From positions 1 through 9,220 of the forward strand of contig CALWWS010000136.1 of the NCBI GenBank assembly GCA_944385305.1: 9,220 nucleotides of DNA, written 5' to 3'. Shown piece by piece: positions 6,611 through 9,220 of the stretch. The number at the start of each line of letters is the position of its first letter. Position 1 is the stretch's first letter. Below the pieces are notes generated by a model. It had not been told where the DNA came from. It saw nothing but the letters and a program-made list of their open reading frames with translations, and searched no databases. Source of the DNA: an uncultured Oscillospiraceae bacterium. GTDB lineage: Bacteria; Bacillota; Clostridia; Oscillospirales; Oscillospiraceae. The position numbers were made by a program, and so were the translations under genes.

Positions 6611-6631
6611 ATAAGAAAAAGGTAAGAACTT
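6611..6631 (+). promoter_or_regulatory. Tandem 11-base direct repeat, putative VanR operator for the rightward operon
   Basis: Two copies of TAAGAA (6612-6617 and 6623-6628) lie exactly 11 bases apart, one helical turn, the arrangement bound by dimers of OmpR/PhoB-family regulators. The second copy extends to GTAAGAACTT, differing at one base from the inverted site GTAAGAAATT at 6551-6560. The pair ends 16 bases before the proposed -35 of the rightward promoter, a position suited to activation of the metallopeptidase-flippase-kinase operon. Confidence 0.45.
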
Positions 6632-6647
6632 GGCGGGAAAGACGGGG

Positions 6648-6676
6648 GTGACTTTTTCGGAAAAATATGATACACT
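6648..6676 (+). promoter_or_regulatory. Weak rightward promoter for the metallopeptidase operon
   Basis: GTGACT (6648-6653) and TACACT (6671-6676) are separated by 17 bases, each matching 4 of 6 consensus positions. An alternative -10 is TATGAT at 6666-6671, which matches better but has no recognisable -35. Either reading gives a promoter weaker than that of the divergent regulator, consistent with dependence on an activator bound at the upstream TAAGAA repeats. The palindrome TTTTTCGGAAAAA (6653-6665) lies within the spacer. Confidence 0.45.
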
Positions 6677-6708
6677 GATTGAGTTTTTCAGAGGGGAGGA
6701 GAGACGGG

Positions 6709-7191
6709 ATGAATGATTTTGACGCCCTGCTGGCCCTGGTGCTGGAGCAGGCCCGGGCGCTGGGCATTCCCGTCTCGCCGGCCATTGAGCCCCGGGTAGA
6801 GGTCAACCGCCGGGCGGTGAGCCGCTTCGGCTGCTGCGTGCGCCGGGGGCGGCGGTATGCCATCCAGCTCTCCGCCTGCCTGCTGGAGGCGGAGGAGACG
6901 GCCTGCCGCCAGACCCTGGCCCACGAGGTGCTCCACACCTGCCCCGGCTGCCAGAACCACGGGGCGCTGTGGAAGGAGTACGCCCGGCGGATGAACGCCG
7001 CCTGGGGCTACGCCATCACCCGCACGGGCACCTGTCTGGAGCTGGGGGTGCCCGAGCAGCGGCCGGTGCGCCATCTGGTGGAGTGTACCGCCTGCGGCGC
7101 CCAGTTCCGGCGCGCCCGGGCCTCCAGCCTGGTGGTCCACCCGGAGCGCTACCGCTGCAAGTGCGGGGGGAGCCTGCGCAGGGTGTTTTAG
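6709..7191 (+). CDS. SprT-like zinc metallopeptidase
   Basis: Small (160-residue) predicted zinc-dependent peptidase of the SprT-like family; no signal peptide or membrane segment is visible, so it is probably cytoplasmic. The active site HEVLH lies at 72-76 (zinc ligands His72 and His76, catalytic Glu73), with His84 in CPGCQNHGALW as the likely third ligand. A C-terminal zinc ribbon is formed by CTAC (126-129) and CKC (150-152) with the family ending YRCKCGGSLRR. The extra CPGC (78-81) between the active site and the third His is, from memory, common in Firmicutes homologues. The ATG at 6709 follows GGGGAGGAG at suitable spacing; the in-frame TTG at 6679 is not preferred. It is the first gene of the rightward operon, 30 bases before the flippase-like gene. 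The biological substrate is unknown. Confidence 0.88.
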   Translation: MNDFDALLALVLEQARALGIPVSPAIEPRVEVNRRAVSRFGCCVRRGRRYAIQLSACLLEAEETACRQTLAHEVLHTCPGCQNHGALWKEYARRMNAAWGYAITRTGTCLELGVPEQRPVRHLVECTACGAQFRRARASSLVVHPERYRCKCGGSLRRVF

Positions 7192-7195
7192 TTTT

Positions 7196-7214
7196 CCGGC
7201 GGCGGGGCCGCCGG
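7196..7214 (+). other. GC-rich hairpin before the flippase-like gene
   Basis: An 8-base-pair all-G/C stem (7196-7203 with 7207-7214) with a GGG loop occupies most of the 30-base gap between the metallopeptidase stop and the GTG at 7222. The stem's 3' end overlaps the start of the presumed ribosome binding site GGGGAG (7213-7218). There is no U tract after it, so it is not a rho-independent terminator. It may lower or regulate translation of the next gene. Confidence 0.5.
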
Positions 7215-7221
7215 GGAGAGG

Positions 7222-8265
7222 GTGTTATCCACGGAAAAGCGGAAAAAAGGGCGGCTGAACCGGATTTTCTCCATTGCCGGGCTGGCAGTGGGGGCCGCCA
7301 TTCTGGTGGGCCTTATCGTCTATGTGGGGCGCACCATGGATATTGCTGCGCTCATTGCCTCGGTGCGGCCGCTGTGGCTGGCAGCCGCGGCGCTGTGCAT
7401 CCCGGTGAGCGAGAGCATTGACGCGCTGATTTTTTACGGCATGGGCAAGGGCACCGGCTGCCCGGTGCGGCTGGCGGGCTGCTTTGACGCGGCCTATATC
7501 GGGGAGTTCTACTACAAGCTGGGGCCCGCCGGTGCGCCGGTACAGCTCAAGCTGATGTACGACGCGGGCATGTCCGCCACCTACACCGCCTCCATCTTTA
7601 CCTGGAAGATGGTGGCCAACACGGTGGGGTACACGGTGTATGCCGTGGCGGCGCTGATTTACAAGCTGGTGCTCCACGGGGAGAACATCGGCGCGGCCCT
7701 GGTGGGCACCGGGGTGCTGCTGACCCTGTATGTGGTGCTGTGCGGCCTGGCCCTGCTGATGACGGTGCACCCCCAGCCGGTGATGCGGCTCATCCGGCGG
7801 ATTCTGGTGTGGATGTCCAGGCATACCAAGGTGATGGCAAAGCCCGGCCGGGTGGACACGGGAATGAAGAAGGTGGAGGAGTTCTGCGTCCAGCTCAAGG
7901 CCCTGCGGGGCAACCACCGGCTGCTTGTGGGGCTGTATGTGGGCATGTTCCTGGAGCTCACCGCCCTGTTCGCCGTGCCCCTGTTTCTCTACTTCGGGCT
8001 GGGCCTTTCGGGGACGTCGTGGGTGGATCTGCTGCTCACCCAGTGCCTGGTGATGGTAATCTCCCGCATTGTGCTCCTCCCGGGCAACGTGGGGGGCGCG
8101 GAGGGCTGCTTTTACCTGTTTATGGGGCCCATCTTTGGGGAGCACCTGGCGGTTGGCATGGTGCTGTGGCGTATCGCCGCCTTTCTGGAGGTAATGCTCC
8201 TGGGGGGCGTGTGGTCGGTGCTGCGCTTTGCCTGGCGTACCGCCCGCTCGGGGCACAGACGCTGA
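7222..8265 (+). CDS. Flippase-like / LPG synthase transmembrane family membrane protein
   Basis: A 347-residue polytopic membrane protein of the lysylphosphatidylglycerol synthase transmembrane region family (UPF0104, also called flippase-like domain proteins), whose members are linked to lipid or lipid-linked precursor handling. About seven or eight hydrophobic segments are visible, at roughly 16-36, 51-71, 131-150, 160-181, 234-262, 268-287, 295-315 and 317-337, separated by a basic loop at 187-232. Family-type elements are the GPAGAPVQLKLM stretch (101-112) and LLPGNVGGAEG (285-295). It has no lysyltransferase domain, so aminoacyl-lipid synthesis is not implied. The GTG at 7222 is the only reasonable start; its binding site GGGGAG is unusually close (3 bases) and partly in a hairpin. 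It lies between the metallopeptidase and VanS-like genes in one operon, suggesting envelope maintenance, but its substrate is unknown. Confidence 0.85.
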   Translation: MLSTEKRKKGRLNRIFSIAGLAVGAAILVGLIVYVGRTMDIAALIASVRPLWLAAAALCIPVSESIDALIFYGMGKGTGCPVRLAGCFDAAYIGEFYYKLGPAGAPVQLKLMYDAGMSATYTASIFTWKMVANTVGYTVYAVAALIYKLVLHGENIGAALVGTGVLLTLYVVLCGLALLMTVHPQPVMRLIRRILVWMSRHTKVMAKPGRVDTGMKKVEEFCVQLKALRGNHRLLVGLYVGMFLELTALFAVPLFLYFGLGLSGTSWVDLLLTQCLVMVISRIVLLPGNVGGAEGCFYLFMGPIFGEHLAVGMVLWRIAAFLEVMLLGGVWSVLRFAWRTARSGHRR

Positions 8266-8300
8266 GAGGCAATTAGACACGGGAGGACGGAGGTGGGGGC

Positions 8301-9220
8301 GTGAACGAGAAGTACACCCGGCTGAAGTGGAAGATGCTGCTGCTGGTGGTGGCGGGCACCTGCATTGCGGGGGCTGTGGGGCTGTTTCTGCTGGAGGTGG
8401 TGGCCGATCAGCTGCTCCAGGACCCCATCTCCCGGCTGTTTATCTGGGCGGCCCGCACCCTCTTTGGCCAGAGCCCGGAGCAGGCCGCCGCCCTCTACCA
8501 AATCTATATCCGGGACAACAAGCAGGAGATCCTCACCGTCCTGGTAATGGTGCTCATGCTGGTGGCCTTCTACCTGGCTATGGGCCGCTTTACCGCCTGG
8601 CTCAACCAAATCCGCACCGCCACCCGCCGGGTGGTGGAGGAGAGCGGAGAGCCGGTGCAGCTTCCCCGGGAGCTGGCCCCCCTGGAGGAGGATCTCAAGG
8701 CCATCCGCCGGCAGCTCCAGCTGCGGGAGGAGGAGGCCAGGCAGAGCGAGCAGCGCAAGCAGGAGCTCATTGCCTTCCTGGCCCATGATTTGAAGACCCC
8801 CCTCACCTCGGTGGTGGGCTATCTCACCCTGCTGCGGGACGACCCGGGGCTGGACGGGGCGCAGCGGGCCAAGTACACCGGCATCGCCCTGGACAAGGCC
8901 GAGCGGCTGGAGGAGCTGCTGGGGGAGTTTTTCGACATCACCCGCATGGAGCTCAGCGGCGGGACGGAGAAGCGAATTCCCATCCAGTTCTCCGTGATGC
9001 TGGAGCAGCTCAGCGACGAGTTCTATCCAATTTTCGCCGAGAAGCAGCTCAAATGCCGGGTGGACATCCAGCACCACCTGGTGGTGCTGGGCGACCCGGA
9101 CAAGCTTGCCCGGGTCTTCGATAATGTGCTGCGCAACGCGGTCAACTACAGCATCCCCGGCGGCCAGGTGGAGATCGAGGCCCGCCGCCAGGGGGACTGG
9201 GCGGAGATCACCATCCGCAA
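8301..9220 (+). CDS. vanS: VanS-like sensor histidine kinase, 3' end outside the window
   Basis: Membrane sensor kinase, presumably the partner of the VanR-like regulator encoded on the opposite strand. The 306 residues in view have TM1 (about 11-35), a short external loop (about 36-76, as in VanS), TM2 (about 77-96), a coiled linker rich in Arg/Glu/Gln (104-155), the H box FLAHDLKTPLTSVVGYLTLL (159-178; phospho-acceptor His162) and the N box GDPDKLARVFDNVLRNAVNY (264-283). RDNKQEI, EQRKQELIAFLAHDLKTPLT, EFFDITRMEL and GDPDKLARVF align with the same stretches of enterococcal VanS as I recall it. The GTG at 8301 has GGAGG 7 bases upstream (8289-8293) and follows the flippase-like gene by 35 bases. 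The D, F and G boxes lie beyond the edge. The stimulus is unknown; cell-wall damage is a reasonable inference. Confidence 0.92.
   Translation, partial: MNEKYTRLKWKMLLLVVAGTCIAGAVGLFLLEVVADQLLQDPISRLFIWAARTLFGQSPEQAAALYQIYIRDNKQEILTVLVMVLMLVAFYLAMGRFTAWLNQIRTATRRVVEESGEPVQLPRELAPLEEDLKAIRRQLQLREEEARQSEQRKQELIAFLAHDLKTPLTSVVGYLTLLRDDPGLDGAQRAKYTGIALDKAERLEELLGEFFDITRMELSGGTEKRIPIQFSVMLEQLSDEFYPIFAEKQLKCRVDIQHHLVVLGDPDKLARVFDNVLRNAVNYSIPGGQVEIEARRQGDWAEITIR

Noticed and set aside
7225..9077. Long minus-strand open frames opposite the flippase-like and VanS-like genes
   Set aside because: They are His/Gln/Gly-rich antisense shadows with no start-site support; the plus-strand products match known families.
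5842..9220. A vancomycin-resistance cluster
   Set aside because: Only the regulator and sensor homologues are present; no vanH dehydrogenase, D-Ala-D-Lac/Ser ligase or vanX/vanXY dipeptidase is seen.

Overview
The window is uniformly GC-rich, tightly packed and bacterial. Strong sigma-A type promoters (TTGACA/TATAAT), GGAGG ribosome binding sites, tRNAs with encoded CCA and VanR/VanS-type regulators suggest a high-GC Clostridia member, probably an Oscillospiraceae gut relative (Flavonifractor/Pseudoflavonifractor-like). That placement is an inference from gene style; no marker gene is present.

Left block (2-2813, plus strand): a FtsW/RodA/SpoVE-family glycosyltransferase overlaps by 14 bases a short class B penicillin-binding protein, forming a polymerase plus crosslinker pair for peptidoglycan synthesis. 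The first gene runs off the left edge, and its first residues look like the end of an FHA domain. A strong hairpin terminator (2846-2875) separates this unit from a convergent two-component pair.

Middle block (2881-5340, minus strand): an OmpR/PhoB-family response regulator followed 3 bases later by a sensor histidine kinase with a large extracytoplasmic domain of unknown ligand. Upstream, also on the minus strand, are three tRNA genes, transcribed Met(CAU), Glu(UUC), Val(CAC), with a near-consensus promoter before tRNA-Met and hairpin terminators after tRNA-Met and tRNA-Val.

Right block (5842-9220): a VanR-like response regulator (minus strand) is divergent from a plus-strand run of a SprT-like zinc metallopeptidase, a flippase-like (LPG synthase transmembrane family) membrane protein and a VanS-like sensor kinase cut by the right edge. 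The VanR and VanS homologues, normally adjacent, are thus on opposite strands and bracket two other genes. The 174-base divergent control region holds a strong vanR promoter, a weaker rightward promoter and TAAGAA repeats resembling VanR binding sites. The most interesting proposal is a cell-envelope stress module in which VanR controls both its own gene and the rightward metallopeptidase-flippase-VanS operon. No vanH, vanA/B or vanX gene is visible, so glycopeptide resistance is not implied.
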